In this document: positions 39,825-49,766 of the stretch, in pieces
Position numbering within the stretch: the stretch's first letter is position 1
How the letters are laid out: the number at the start of each line of letters is the position of its first letter
From: Desulfosarcina ovata subsp. ovata
Lineage (GTDB): Bacteria > Desulfobacterota > Desulfobacteria > Desulfobacterales > Desulfosarcinaceae
Length of the DNA stretch: 64,000 nucleotides
Assembly (NCBI RefSeq): GCF_009689005.1
Contig: NZ_AP021879.1
Span: forward strand, 4,154,001-4,218,000
Direction of reading: 5' to 3'
Position numbers and translations under genes: made by a program
Notes under the pieces: generated by a model
Told to the model about the DNA's origin: nothing
The model's database searches: none
What the model saw: only the letters and a program-made list of their open reading frames with translations

Positions 39825-40610
39825 TTATCCCAAAAAAACAATCCCGTATTTTGAACTTGTGAGATGGACGGCATTGCTATTCCTTTGCGCCCACCCGGTA
39901 ATTTTCAAGAGATGATTCATGTTGATGCCATAGCCCGAGACGGAGGGGCGAGAGAATCCCGGATTTCGACAGGTGCCGTTTCCACTCAAAACCCGGCAAT
40001 AGGCGTGGTCGTAACAGAAAAGATTCTTACATGAGCCGCCCGCAAAGCCCCTGGCCTTGAGAAAGCCCTTTTCCCTTGCCGTAATTTCCAGCTGACCGAC
40101 AATGAAATGGAGAAGCTGGCCGATTTCCCTGCGGCGGTCGGAATACATATTCCCCTCAGAACCCTCGATTTCAAGAACAAGCGCAAAGGGTGTTTTTTTG
40201 ATATACCTTCGCAACCATTGCGGCCCTTCCACATGCGGCGGACATGTCGGAGAGAGCCCGTAGTTTGGGCATTTGGCTTCACGGCAGAGATTCGCCAAAT
40301 AGTCTTCAACCAGAATGTCTCGGGCATCGACAACCGTTGCCGCACTACCCCCCAGGTGTATGGCCAAATCGATGAGTTCATCCAAGCGGCTTTTTAATGC
40401 AACCTGATTCGACTCATCCGTTTTTGGATCCGGTATCGCAATCAAAGGATCGGGATTGTAGACGACCATGCCGCACTTTGCGCAACGCAGTTTCACTTGA
40501 TCCGACCAGATCTCAACAATTTCACCGCATTGAGGACAATGCCGCTTATCGGGAATTACTGTTGGTGGTCGATCCAGGCCGGGACATTTTAATGAATCGT
40601 TAACGCCCAT
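39825..40610 (-). CDS. DUF2284 metal-binding protein with N-terminal zinc ribbon
   Basis: A 261-residue protein starting at 40610 after GAGGAAATAACA; the open frame extends to 40853 but has no support there. An N-terminal ribbon (CPQCGEIVEIWSDQVKLRCAKCG) precedes the DUF2284 domain, which shows CREAKCPNYGLSPTCPP and then GFAGGSCKNLFCYDHAYCRVLSGNGTCRNP. Nine or more conserved cysteines suggest an iron-sulfur cluster or bound metal. The family is common in anaerobes and its role is unknown. It is transcribed alone from the minus strand. Confidence 0.85.
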   Translation of the reverse strand: MGVNDSLKCPGLDRPPTVIPDKRHCPQCGEIVEIWSDQVKLRCAKCGMVVYNPDPLIAIPDPKTDESNQVALKSRLDELIDLAIHLGGSAATVVDARDILVEDYLANLCREAKCPNYGLSPTCPPHVEGPQWLRRYIKKTPFALVLEIEGSEGNMYSDRRREIGQLLHFIVGQLEITAREKGFLKARGFAGGSCKNLFCYDHAYCRVLSGNGTCRNPGFSRPSVSGYGINMNHLLKITGWAQRNSNAVHLTSSKYGIVFLG

Positions 40611-40891
40611 TGTTATTTCCTCGTTGAGTTTGTGACATATCCAACGATGGTTATCAACGTGAAATGATAATAAACAAGGATAAATCATTTCGGCGGTAAA
40701 CTGAAAATATGGCAAGAAAGCCATCAATCTCGTTATCATGATTATTGTGTGATAGCCAGACAACACTTGCTTTGCAACGAGGTCATCGAGTCGGTGTGAT
40801 CGAAGCGAACGTAACCCCATGCGGTTACCCGAGGGGCTCAATGTTGACCCCAATAGCGTTTCTTCAGCATGGGAAATTCATAGAACAGCTT

Positions 40892-40937
40892 AGGATCGGG
40901 GATGAAATTAATTTTAATTAATTTCATCCCCGATCCT
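40892..40937. repeat. Perfect 22-bp inverted repeat
   Basis: The arms begin AGGATCGGGG and end in ATTAATT around a TT centre, 46 bp in all. The same end sequence bounds the palindrome at 2728-2888. It sits in the 590-bp gap 40611-41200, which otherwise has no gene. Confidence 0.85.
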
Positions 40938-41164
40938 TAGGTTACCGGAAAGAACGGCTGTCGATTCTGGAAAAGGGGCAAGAAGGTTGGCCCTTTGAGG
41001 ATCTTTTGGAAAGGAAGTAAAGACAGCAATACCATATGAAATGTGGGAGCATATAGGCAAACCAAAAGAAAAAGCCGACCTGGTTTGTGCTCATTAACCA
41101 TGCGGACCATTTAATGGCCAATATGATAAATGGTACCCGGGCATCATCAACCCGCAATCAAAGA

Positions 41165-41193
41165 CCAAGGGCAGGCCCCGCGCCTGCCCTTGG
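41165..41193 (-). terminator. Terminator of the Na+/Ca2+ antiporter gene
   Basis: An 11-bp perfect stem CCAAGGGCAGG/CCTGCCCTTGG. On the minus strand it follows the antiporter stop and leads into TCTTTGATT. Confidence 0.75.
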
Positions 41194-41200
41194 TGGCGTA

Positions 41201-42181
41201 TTATGCGTTGGGAATCAGATAAGCAAGATATCCGATATAGGAGCATAAAAGGATAAACCCGCCTGTTCTGGAAACCGTGAAGCTTTTCCGCATCATCACC
41301 CACGTCAGAATCGATACGCCGAGCATCATGCAATAGTCGATGATCAGGCCGCTTTCGAAAAATCCACCGGGAATCGGGATCGGACGCACCATGGATGCCG
41401 CTCCGATGACGCTCAGGATGTTGAAGACATTACTTCCGATCAGGTTCCCGATACTGATGTCCATCTCTTTTCTCAATGCCGCAACAACGGATGTGGCCAA
41501 TTCCGGCAACGAGGTGCCGAATGCCACGATCGTCAGCCCGATGAATTTTTCACCGACGCCGAATTGCCGCATGACAATCACCGCCGAATCGATGAGTACC
41601 TGGGCGCCGATGACCACGCCGGCAATTCCGACAATGATCAGAGTAATCTGCTTGGTCCTTGACTCGATAAATCCGATGTCTTCCAGTTCCGCTTCCGCGT
41701 CTGAAAAGCATCCTTCGGCAAGGAGGGCACTCTCTTTCTTTGATATCATATAGTTGTATATTGTATAAAGAATTACGCCTGAAAAAAGGATAACCCCCTC
41801 GAATCGGCTGATGGTCGAATTCCAGGAGATCAATAGCAGGAATAGCGATATGGCGAGCATCAGCGGAATGTCGCGCCGTACAACGGATTGGTTGCTTGTG
41901 ATCGGCATCAGGAATGCGGCCAGGCCAAGCACAAGGGCGATATTGCAGATATTGCTTCCCACGACATTCCCCACGGCGATCATGCTTTTGTTCTGGATGG
42001 AGGCAACCAAACTTACCACCAACTCCGGGGCGGAAGTCCCAAAGGCAACCACGGTCAATCCGATGACAAGCGGGGTAACCCCCAGACTCCGGGCAAAATT
42101 CGAGGATCCCTTAACGAGCCATTCCGCACCATAATAAAGCAACACGAACCCGACGACTAACAGGATATAATGAATTAGCAT
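41201..42181 (-). CDS. Calcium/sodium antiporter (CaCA family, YrbG-like)
   Basis: A 326-residue membrane protein with ten predicted helices in two inverted halves. Each half carries an alpha-repeat: VVAFGTSAPELVVSLVASIQNKSMIAVGNVVGSNICNI in the first and IVAFGTSLPELATSVVAALRKEMDISIGNLIGSNVFNI in the second. These G-T-S-x-P-E and G-N-x-x-G-S-N motifs form the ion site. Between the halves is a short acidic loop (SDAEAELEDIGF). It exchanges Na+ for Ca2+ across the inner membrane. AAAGGAG is upstream of the ATG. Confidence 0.95.
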   Translation of the reverse strand: MLIHYILLVVGFVLLYYGAEWLVKGSSNFARSLGVTPLVIGLTVVAFGTSAPELVVSLVASIQNKSMIAVGNVVGSNICNIALVLGLAAFLMPITSNQSVVRRDIPLMLAISLFLLLISWNSTISRFEGVILFSGVILYTIYNYMISKKESALLAEGCFSDAEAELEDIGFIESRTKQITLIIVGIAGVVIGAQVLIDSAVIVMRQFGVGEKFIGLTIVAFGTSLPELATSVVAALRKEMDISIGNLIGSNVFNILSVIGAASMVRPIPIPGGFFESGLIIDYCMMLGVSILTWVMMRKSFTVSRTGGFILLCSYIGYLAYLIPNA

Positions 42182-42735
42182 GGTTCAATCTCCTTTCAGG
42201 AAGTTGGGGGAGGGAGCATTTTGTCATCTGCCCTGGAACTTGCCGAAAAAACGCAATTGCATTTGCCCGACTCGACGGTAGAAAAAAGCAAGCCATATGC
42301 CAATCAAAAGAATTATAATCGCGCAACGGCAGCGGGCCATGAAGGCATGAGACAAAACCCGCAAAATAGGGGTGGCGGTGCTCCTGATCTAATGGAAGGC
42401 AGGGAGCCTGCCCTCCGGTTACCGGGTTTCCCACGCCCAGGTCCTTAGCTGTTTGTCACCTGCCTGTTTTCAGTGACGTCTTCATGGGGGTGACAGTCTG
42501 TGTTGTTCGATTCATCCTCATCCGGGCCCCTTGCCCCATTTTGTTTTTCCATGGTCCCCGCCACGGCGTTGCACCGCTAGACCCATACCACTTGCCTGAA
42601 TGATCTCCCTAAAATTCTCATGTCTACAGGGAAAAGACAGTTCTTCCGGCCATTGTCCACCGGGAGTGTTCAGCAACCATGCATTCCGATCAACGGCCAT
42701 TCCACGATAAATAAAAAACATTGAAAAAACAAAGA

Positions 42736-42752
42736 GATATAATGGTTATATC
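42736..42752. promoter_or_regulatory. Perfect palindrome upstream of the TauE-type gene
   Basis: GATATAATGGTTATATC has 7-bp arms and contains a TATAAT that could be a -10. It is a possible operator. The gap 42182-42914 has no supported gene; a frame from 42777 joins the TauE gene but lacks a good start. Confidence 0.4.
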
Positions 42753-42914
42753 ATTTTTCTTCGATTGGCATGGTGATTGAAAACACTGAATCATAAAGCG
42801 CGGAATCGATTTGTCGGTTGGTTCATGTCAACCCAAGGAAAGGAGAAAAAACAGATTGCAAAGACGTTGGCACGACTGGACGGATTAATCTTTTTACTCA
42901 TAAAGGAGGGCTGG

Positions 42915-43961
42915 ATGGAAAATACAACCAACCAAAAGTTGGCTGGGTGGGAGGTCGCAAGAGATCTCGAAGGCAAGAAGAAAACCGTTTGGGAGCGCAT
43001 GATTCCCGAGTGGCGTCAGATGAGGGCGGCCCTGGGCGGCGTGGGTGTCTTTTTCCTCGTTTTCCTGCTGGGCTGCTGGCTGGCGGGCAATCCATTCGAA
43101 CCCACGGTGAGGATTCAGTCCCCTTATTCGGTTGCCCACGGTCTTCAGGGCAATACCTGGCACATCGTGTGGAGTGTGGTTCTCCTGGCCGCCTTTTTCG
43201 AGTTCATGGACGCGTCGGCCGGCATGGGGTTCGGCACCGCCCTGACACCGATCCTGCTGGTGCTGGGATTTGATCCCAAACAGATCGTGCCGGTGGTCAT
43301 GATCCAGCAAGGCGTCGCGGGCCTGGTGGGCGCCTTTTTGCACCGGGAATTCGAAAATGTGGAGTGGAAATTCAAACCCATGTCCGAGACGGTCAAGCTA
43401 TGGTTCATTATCGGGGTGGTGGGCTGCCTTGCTGTAACGGTCTCCATTGTCGGCATCTATAAGATCCTTCATGTCGACAAGGTCTGGATCAAGCTTTACG
43501 TGGCCGCCCTGCTGCTGGTCATGGGGGGGGCTTCTCTCTTTCAGGGCCGCAAGGAGAGACCCTACCGGCCCAAACGCATGATCGGGTTCGCCGCCCTGGC
43601 CGGATTCAACAAAGGCGTGGGTGGTGGCGGCTATGGACCGGTGGTGACCATCGGCGGCCTGCTGGCAGGCGTTCCGGTGAAAAGCATGCTGGCCGTGACG
43701 GCCATCTGCGAAGGCACGGTGAGCACCTTCTCGATCATTGTCTGGCTGGCCCTTTTGACCAGTGGCGTGCAGATCGACTATCTGTTGCTGCCGTCGTTCA
43801 TGATCGCCACCATGTTCTCGGCCATCGCAGCGCCCTACATGACCCGGGTGTTTCCGGAAAAGTTGTGGAAGATCGTGGTTCCCGCCTACTGCCTGGTGGT
43901 TGCCGCCATCTGTTTCTGGAAGATCGCCCCGGGCGTCATTGCCAAACTGTCCGGCGGATGA
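42915..43961 (+). CDS. TauE/SafE-family sulfite/organosulfonate exporter
   Basis: A 348-residue inner-membrane protein with about eight helices. After a charged N-terminal tail, the first TauE half reads FMDASAGMGFGTALTPILLVLGFDPKQIVPVVMIQQGVAGLVGAF, and the second reads GFAALAGFNKGVGGGGYGPVVTIGGLLAGVPVKSMLAVTAICEG. Family members export sulfite or related anions; in a sulfate reducer it may handle sulfite or another anion. I took the ATG after AAAGGAGGGCTGG; the frame is open to 42777. A terminator follows. Confidence 0.88.
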   Translation: MENTTNQKLAGWEVARDLEGKKKTVWERMIPEWRQMRAALGGVGVFFLVFLLGCWLAGNPFEPTVRIQSPYSVAHGLQGNTWHIVWSVVLLAAFFEFMDASAGMGFGTALTPILLVLGFDPKQIVPVVMIQQGVAGLVGAFLHREFENVEWKFKPMSETVKLWFIIGVVGCLAVTVSIVGIYKILHVDKVWIKLYVAALLLVMGGASLFQGRKERPYRPKRMIGFAALAGFNKGVGGGGYGPVVTIGGLLAGVPVKSMLAVTAICEGTVSTFSIIVWLALLTSGVQIDYLLLPSFMIATMFSAIAAPYMTRVFPEKLWKIVVPAYCLVVAAICFWKIAPGVIAKLSGG

Positions 43962-43990
43962 TGATGGTGATAATGACGTAAATTCGCTTT

Positions 43991-44016
43991 CCCGGACCCC
44001 CGTGGCGGGGTCCGGG
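43991..44016 (+). terminator. Terminator after the TauE-type gene
   Basis: A perfect 10-bp stem CCCGGACCCC/GGGGTCCGGG with a CGTGGC loop followed by ATTT. The T-run is short, so read-through into the next gene is possible. Confidence 0.7.
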
Positions 44017-44066
44017 ATTTAAAGGCCTCGGCAACGTCAGCGACAACCCACAGGAGATGCCGAAAA

Positions 44067-44600
44067 ATGAATCAAGCATATAACGACCCCGCCATACCCC
44101 ATGCCCACGGACAATCCCGATCCGGATTGCCGCAAAACCGGCTGCGCAGCTTCGGACTGACCATGATCGTCATGGGCGCCAGCTTCATGCTTTACTACCT
44201 GGGACTTTTCGGTTCGGTGGAGGGTCCGTTGACCCCGGATAAAATCGGCATGGCCCTGTCGACGTGGGGGGTGACCCAGCGCCACGTGATCATCACGTTG
44301 CTCTCGGTTCTTATCGGCGCCCTGTCCTGGAATTGGATATTCAACCTGACCAGCCTCGCCATTGGCAGCCGCCTGACCTGCACGGCGAGCGGAAAAGGCA
44401 CCACCGATGTTTGCGGTGGATCGGTAAAACGCATTCGCCGGGTTTCCAAACGGTCTGGAAAAACCGTGGTCGAATACCTCTGTGCCCATGGCCACCGCCA
44501 GTCCAGCGCGCATTTTCATCCACTCAAAAAAGGTGCTGTGAGTTATACCGTCTGTCTGGCCTGTGGGTCTTTCGTTCTCATCGCCCTGTTTTGCGTTTGA
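44067..44600 (+). CDS. Three-helix membrane protein of unknown function
   Basis: A 177-residue protein with hydrophobic segments at about residues 30-48 (LTMIVMGASFMLYYLGLFG), 70-90 (VIITLLSVLIGALSWNWIFNL) and 160-177 (TVCLACGSFVLIALFCV). Between the second and third lies a soluble stretch with C, H and K/R residues (LTCTASGKGTTDVCGGSVKRIRRV, LCAHGHRQSSAHFH) that might bind metal. I do not recognise the family. It lies between the TauE-type transporter and the kinase gene and may be part of the same signalling or transport unit. Confidence 0.65.
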   Translation: MNQAYNDPAIPHAHGQSRSGLPQNRLRSFGLTMIVMGASFMLYYLGLFGSVEGPLTPDKIGMALSTWGVTQRHVIITLLSVLIGALSWNWIFNLTSLAIGSRLTCTASGKGTTDVCGGSVKRIRRVSKRSGKTVVEYLCAHGHRQSSAHFHPLKKGAVSYTVCLACGSFVLIALFCV

Positions 44601-46804
44601 AACCGCCACCCCTCTTCCCGCCGTCCCGTGCGCCCCTTTACAACGGGTAAAAAAAACTGACAGACGGTGGTGCGGCCAGTCCGCTGCCGGCAATCCGAAG
44701 AAGCGGCGGGCCGCCGTTTTTTCGATCCCTTTTGCATGGCATATGATTTGCTCACGTTTCCTGAAGTATGGACTCGGTTTCAAGAAACAATCGCCATTTT
44801 ACCCATCGATTGACCATTGCCGGTGTTGCCATACTGATTCTGCTGGCGGCCATCGTCATCCACCATCGGTTCACACGGCGTATGATTGCCCTGGTGAGTG
44901 ATCAGTTCAACCAAGAGCAGATTGCCATCGCCCGCAGTGTCCGCAAACTGGTGGAAAATTCACTTAACGCCCTGGAGAAGGAATTGCTCCAGATCGCTGA
45001 GCAGAACGCAACACCGATCGTTGAACCGGAACGCCTGCAGGCCCGCTTGCAGCATGAACTGGAACGAATGACCACTTCCGGTATTGCCCAAATCCGGGTA
45101 TGGGACCGCATGGCCGGCCGGGCATGGGTCTTTTCCCGTGGCGGCTACGTCGAAGAATCATCACCGGTACCCCTTCATGCCAATGCCGACGCCTTGCCCG
45201 AGACCGGAGAGATCCGGATGGCCCGCCCCCCATCGGGCGGCACTCTGCTCGATATGGTGATGATGACGCCGTTGGGCCCGGGGAAGCAGCGGTTTATTTT
45301 CTTCCGTGTCAATCTGGCCTGGCTGCTGGCGCCTCTGGTCAATGACATCCGCTCCGGCATCAGTGGTTATGTGTGGATCATCGACGATCAGGGACGATTT
45401 TTATATCATCCCTACACCGATTTCATCGGTCGTAGTGCGTTCGACGTCCGCAAGGCAACCTATCCCGAACTGAATTTCGTCCAGATCGATCGCATCCAGA
45501 AAGAGGAGATGCTGGCCGGACGGGAAGGTACGGGATCCTATCAATCGGGCTGGCATCGGGGCATTACCGGCCCGGTGGACAAACTGATCGCTTTCTGCCC
45601 CATTTACATATCGACGACCCCCCGCCGGTTCTGGAGCGTCGCCGTGGTTGCGCCCACCCAGGAGATCGCCGGTGCCGTGGGGCAGATTCATCGCTGGGAA
45701 CTGGTGTCGCTGGGCCTGATGCTTCTGGTGGTGGTGGTTGCTGCGGCCGCCTTGATCGGAATCCAACTCCGTTTTTCCAGACGGCTGGAGAAACTGGTCG
45801 CGGCCCGCACCCAGGCACTGAAACGATCGGAGGAGAAGTATCGCCTGCTCATCGAAAGCGCCGAAGATTTTATTTTCACCCTTGACGACAAAGCGCGTCT
45901 CAACGCCGTGAACAGCTATACGGCCCATTTTTTCGGGAGCGATGCCGATGATCTCATTGGCCGTTCGCTGGCCGATCTTCTGTCCGAGGATGTGGCCCGG
46001 CGCAACATCAAGGCCGTCAAACAGGTTTACGCCACCCGGCGCAGTGTCCGGGAAGAGATCGAAATCCGTTCGGTGGATCCGGCGGTGTGGCTTAACGCCA
46101 ATTACATGCCGTTGAAGAATGAGGCGGGAGAAATTACCACGGTGCTTTGTATCGCCCGGGATATTACGGAAAGCAAAACCCTTCAGCACCGCCTGGTGAC
46201 CACCGAAAAGCTGGCCGCGCTGGGAACGCTGGCCGCCGGCGTGGCCCATGAGATCAACAACCCCCTGGGTGTCATTTTGGGATTTTGCGACCTGCTGGTA
46301 CGCAAGCAACCGCCAGAAAGCCAGGCCTATCAGGACCTGAAAATAATCGAGCGCCAGGGGCTGCACTGCAAGGAGATCGTGGACAATCTGCTCAGTTTTG
46401 CCAGGGACCGCAAGATATCCGAAGAGTCAACGGACCTCAACCAATGCCTGGAAGAGATCATCAAGGTCGCCCGGCACAGCATCGAACGGCAGGGCGTTAC
46501 CGTCACCGTCAGCATTGCCAGGGGCATGCCTCCGGTGTGTGGGGACTGTCGCCAGCTTCAGCAGGTTTTTCTCAATTTGATGAATAACGCCGTGGGTGCC
46601 ATGCCCGATGGGGGCGAACTGGCCATTGATGCATTTTTCGAAAAACCATCCCGGCATGCCGCGGTGAAGGTGTCGGACACCGGCTGTGGCATCCCCGAGG
46701 CGGACATGGATCGGATTTACGAGCCTTTTTTCACGACCAAACCCGAGGGCCAGGGAACCGGATTGGGCTTAAGCGTCATTTTGCGGTTGGATTTTCCATT
46801 ATTT

Positions 46805-48694
46805 TCAACACGCGACGTGCGGAGCGCGGCTTCTGGCTGCCTTGATGATGCGTTGATTCATATTTTCCGTTCTTACAACATGGCGATCAGCGGAAGATAA
46901 AGATGAAGTGGAAAGTTGAAGTATTTTATCCAGATTTGACATCTTTTGGGACGGTAACCCTTTTTCTTTTCTCCGCGCTTCTTCTTTATCGAGTTGTGCA
47001 AAAGCAAGAGGAAGACGATCAATGGATCCGCAAACGGCACTGACATAATCGGGTTGGTTCAGATTATACACCAGCGCTGCCTCAGCCGGTAATCGTTCAA
47101 AATCATGTGTGAGGTTTTTCCGCCCACTCCTGCGTCGTTCGCCATGTTTTATGGTGCCGAAAAAATTTTCTATAATTTCGTTTGTACGACTCACAAGTCG
47201 CATTCGAGAAGGGGCGTTCTCCGGTAACGTAATAACGTGGCCCCAAAGGTGTTCGCCATGAACATCGATATGTTTCAAGATGATATCAATGGCATCACGC
47301 ATATCTTGGGCCGGGCCTCTTTTGGGACGACGTTCTTTGAGCGATGCCGTCCAATCGTAAAATCGTTTCCGCATCAAATCAATGTCTGCCACTGTTTCAT
47401 TTTCGGGCAGTTTTTTCGCGGTCCGCAGTTGATCCCGCAATTCATCGAATAGCTCAGCACGGCGTTGAAGACGCTTGATGATGTGACGAAAAGGAACTTC
47501 ACATGCAACTTTGGTCAAAATCCGGCCAAGCCGTTTGAGTGCACCCGTTACTTTTCGATCATCGGATGGGATACGAAGAAACGCATCAATCGCTTTTGAT
47601 CCGATCATGCAGCGGTTAAAAAAATCGAAATAGGGTCGGTCAAATGGAAAATCCAGCCCGGAGGCGTCGGCATGATAGTCGATCACCCATTGGCTTAGCG
47701 CACGGACAACCGCTATCCCATTTTTTCCCGGCGGCAATTGATATGTATGGTCTTCCATCTCTTGCCATGCAATAACCGTTTGCCGAGCATCATCGATCTG
47801 TAAACCAATCTTTCCGCCGAACTCGCGAATCAGGCGCTTAATGTCGGCCTGAACCTTGGTTCTGCGAAAAAGGTCGCGAAGGGCACAATGGTCAGAATTT
47901 AAAAGATCTTTGCCGATATCCGCCAGAAAATGCTGATGGCAGGCCAAAACAGGGATCTCCAATCCCAATTCGGAAACCAAATCGTTCAGCGCCGGTGTGA
48001 CCGCTCGCCCTAAATCTCGCATCCCCGCACAAGGCGGGCCGAATCTTTCAACGGTGTCGCGCAGACATGGCAAAATAAGTTCAGCTTTCTCAGTGGCTAT
48101 CTTCCATGCGCCAAGCACCCATTTTCGCCAACCGGCCATCACAACAAAAAGCGTGCCTCGGCCGTTTTCTCCGCTTGCATCGATGTGCATCGGCCATCCA
48201 CCGTCATTTTCCAATATTTTTCTTATGCGGTCGGCTTTTGCATAATGAAGCCGTAGAAAATATTGTGAAAACCGCATGGCCAAGTCACTGACTTCACCAG
48301 CTGAGATACGAATGCCATAGTCGTCATTGAGCGCTGCCATGATCTCTTCTCGCTGCCGATGTTCAAGCAACCGCTGGCGTCCGACAAAAACCATCAAATC
48401 ATAGCCGGCATTGCAGTTTGGCATAATAGTTTGCGACACGGATAAAGATCTTTGGGTCACCAAGGTGCCGACGGGATGATGGCATCGGCCGGCACAAACA
48501 TACACTGTTTCACATACTTCGAATACTCCATGTCGAAGGGTCCTGCCTTCATGGCGGTATGTTTTCTGAACTTTCATTGGGCCATGACAGATTTCACAGC
48601 GTCCACGCTCCTCTTTGGCCGAAACAACAACATCGGTCAGTCCGAAAGCCTGTTTACAACAACGGTCATTCAAACGACGCGCCTCATCTCTCAA
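46805..48694 (-). CDS. Transposase of the insertion sequence
   Basis: A 629-residue protein. The N-terminal 90 residues contain a zinc-finger pattern (CEICHGPM ... CETVYVCAGRCHHP). The central part has candidate DDE residues: MHIDASGENGRGTLFVVMAG, then MRDLGRAVTPALNDLV, and SRTNEIIENFFGTIKHGERRRSG near residue 530. It moves the element by cut-and-paste or copy mechanisms typical of DDE enzymes. The frame is intact, so the enzyme may be active. The accessory gene upstream ends 14 bases before its start. Confidence 0.8.
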   Translation of the reverse strand: MRDEARRLNDRCCKQAFGLTDVVVSAKEERGRCEICHGPMKVQKTYRHEGRTLRHGVFEVCETVYVCAGRCHHPVGTLVTQRSLSVSQTIMPNCNAGYDLMVFVGRQRLLEHRQREEIMAALNDDYGIRISAGEVSDLAMRFSQYFLRLHYAKADRIRKILENDGGWPMHIDASGENGRGTLFVVMAGWRKWVLGAWKIATEKAELILPCLRDTVERFGPPCAGMRDLGRAVTPALNDLVSELGLEIPVLACHQHFLADIGKDLLNSDHCALRDLFRRTKVQADIKRLIREFGGKIGLQIDDARQTVIAWQEMEDHTYQLPPGKNGIAVVRALSQWVIDYHADASGLDFPFDRPYFDFFNRCMIGSKAIDAFLRIPSDDRKVTGALKRLGRILTKVACEVPFRHIIKRLQRRAELFDELRDQLRTAKKLPENETVADIDLMRKRFYDWTASLKERRPKRGPAQDMRDAIDIILKHIDVHGEHLWGHVITLPENAPSRMRLVSRTNEIIENFFGTIKHGERRRSGRKNLTHDFERLPAEAALVYNLNQPDYVSAVCGSIDRLPLAFAQLDKEEARRKEKGLPSQKMSNLDKILQLSTSSLSSADRHVVRTENMNQRIIKAARSRAPHVAC

Positions 48695-48708
48695 ATCGCT
48701 CAGGACGT

Positions 48709-49401
48709 TTAAGGGAGGCTTGCCGTTTTTTTTTCTGTCGGGATCCCGTGTCGAGTAAAAATCTGTTTGACTTGCTCGACTGTAACCGACATCCCTCGTA
48801 CGTCCAGGCGCTCAGCAACCAACGTTGGAGACACCCTGATCTTTACGGTTTTAAACGCTTCAATCAGCACGGCGATGGTTAATTCTGCTGATGGTGGTTC
48901 AACAACCGGTGCTGTCTTTTGCAAAAGAAAACGGCGCGTATTTAACTGCAGTTGTGCTTTTTCAGGATTTGCATCTGTATATAGAAAGAAACGTTCCAGC
49001 CGACGGCGACCGATCTGATTGTTTTTAACCAGCCCATGCAGTGCATTATGCAACGTGTTGGGAATTCTTATTTTCAACAAATTCAGCATTTCTTTGGGCA
49101 TCATGCCGGCATCTGAAGAATGGACGATTTTGATGATGGTGTTTTTCAGCGTGCCATATTGTGAAAAACCAATCCCCTTATGAAACCACAATCCCCACTC
49201 ATCAAAAATCGGTACATCCTGAAGCGTATAATAACGACCGGCATCCGTAAAACTCGTTAAATATCCCATGCGTTTGAGTCTTCGAAAAACACTCATTCGC
49301 GACGTCGTTTGAAGTAAATGATATAACTGGCCAATATCTGCGATATACTTCTTATTGAAAAAGTTCCAAAGTACTGTCTTGGATTCTTCAGGTGAGAGCA
49401 T
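48709..49401 (-). CDS. Accessory helix-turn-helix protein of the insertion sequence
   Basis: A 230-residue basic protein. The N-terminal half looks like a winged-helix DNA-binding module (IADIGQLYHLLQTTSRMSVFRRLKRMGYLTSF). A second HTH-like unit lies in the middle (MPKEMLNLLKIRIPNTLHNALHGLVKNNQIGRR), and a C-terminal helix pair ends VEQVKQIFTRHGIP. It is inside the element and co-directional with the transposase, so it is most likely a transposition helper or regulator. I know no named family for it. Confidence 0.65.
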   Translation of the reverse strand: MLSPEESKTVLWNFFNKKYIADIGQLYHLLQTTSRMSVFRRLKRMGYLTSFTDAGRYYTLQDVPIFDEWGLWFHKGIGFSQYGTLKNTIIKIVHSSDAGMMPKEMLNLLKIRIPNTLHNALHGLVKNNQIGRRRLERFFLYTDANPEKAQLQLNTRRFLLQKTAPVVEPPSAELTIAVLIEAFKTVKIRVSPTLVAERLDVRGMSVTVEQVKQIFTRHGIPTEKKTASLP

Positions 49402-49766
49402 ATGGCCTCATGATACAATTATTTGTTTGAATGTAAATTATTCAAACAATCGTATCAATTTAGCCCTCCCATGTCAATCCTCGGGTTTAATAATATCAAA
49501 TGGTTACATTTTTTAGTGCCGTCATAATCATCGAACAGCGATACAATTATGAATGAATATAACGATATATTTGCTTACATTTCAGTGGGTTAAAAAACCC
49601 AACTGCATTCTGACCCTGTAGGGATTGGGATTGTTTGTGAGTTATGGGATTATCAGTAGTTTTGGCGGCAGCCTTCAATGCCAAAGCCGGGTTGCCGAAA
49701 AGTCCGGTGAGAGAAGCGGCACCACGTTCATCGTGAAGCTGCCGCAACGGTCATAGGGGGGTGGAT

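Larger units (their letters stand above)
46768..49621 (-). mobile_element. 2,854-bp insertion sequence with 8-bp target duplication
   Basis: GGATTGGG flanks the element on both sides (46760-46767 and 49622-49629). The ends read CTTAAGCGTCATTTTGCGGT and CTACAGGGTCAGAATGCAGT inward and match at about 20 of 28 positions, so they are terminal inverted repeats. Two minus-strand genes fill the element. The 8-bp duplication recalls IS66 and ISL3, but the transposase does not clearly belong to either, so the family is left open. Confidence 0.92.
44768..49756 (+). pseudogene. Cache/PAS histidine kinase interrupted by an insertion sequence
   Basis: The 5' part (44768-46767) encodes a transmembrane helix, a periplasmic Cache-like domain, a second helix near residue 310, a PAS domain (about 350-470), the phosphoacceptor [11 protein letters not shown], and the start of the ATPase domain to EGQGTGLG. 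The insertion sequence then intervenes. From 49630 the frame resumes as LFVSYGIISSFGGSLQ and ends FIVKLPQRS, stop at 49754-49756. Removing the IS plus one copy of its 8-bp duplication restores a complete kinase of normal length. The partner regulator starts within ten bases. As it stands the ATPase domain is cut at its G2 box, so the kinase is probably inactive. Confidence 0.93.

Noticed and set aside
42700-42800. Sigma-54 promoter before the TauE-type gene (TTGGCATGGTGATTGA)
   Set aside because: The -12 element reads GA at the required GC position and spacing to the gene is long; weaker than the palindrome/TATAAT reading.
46768-46900. C-terminal end of the kinase as read through the IS (ILRLDFPLFSTRDV...)
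   Set aside because: These residues come from the left end of the insertion sequence. The true C-terminus is encoded at 49630-49756.
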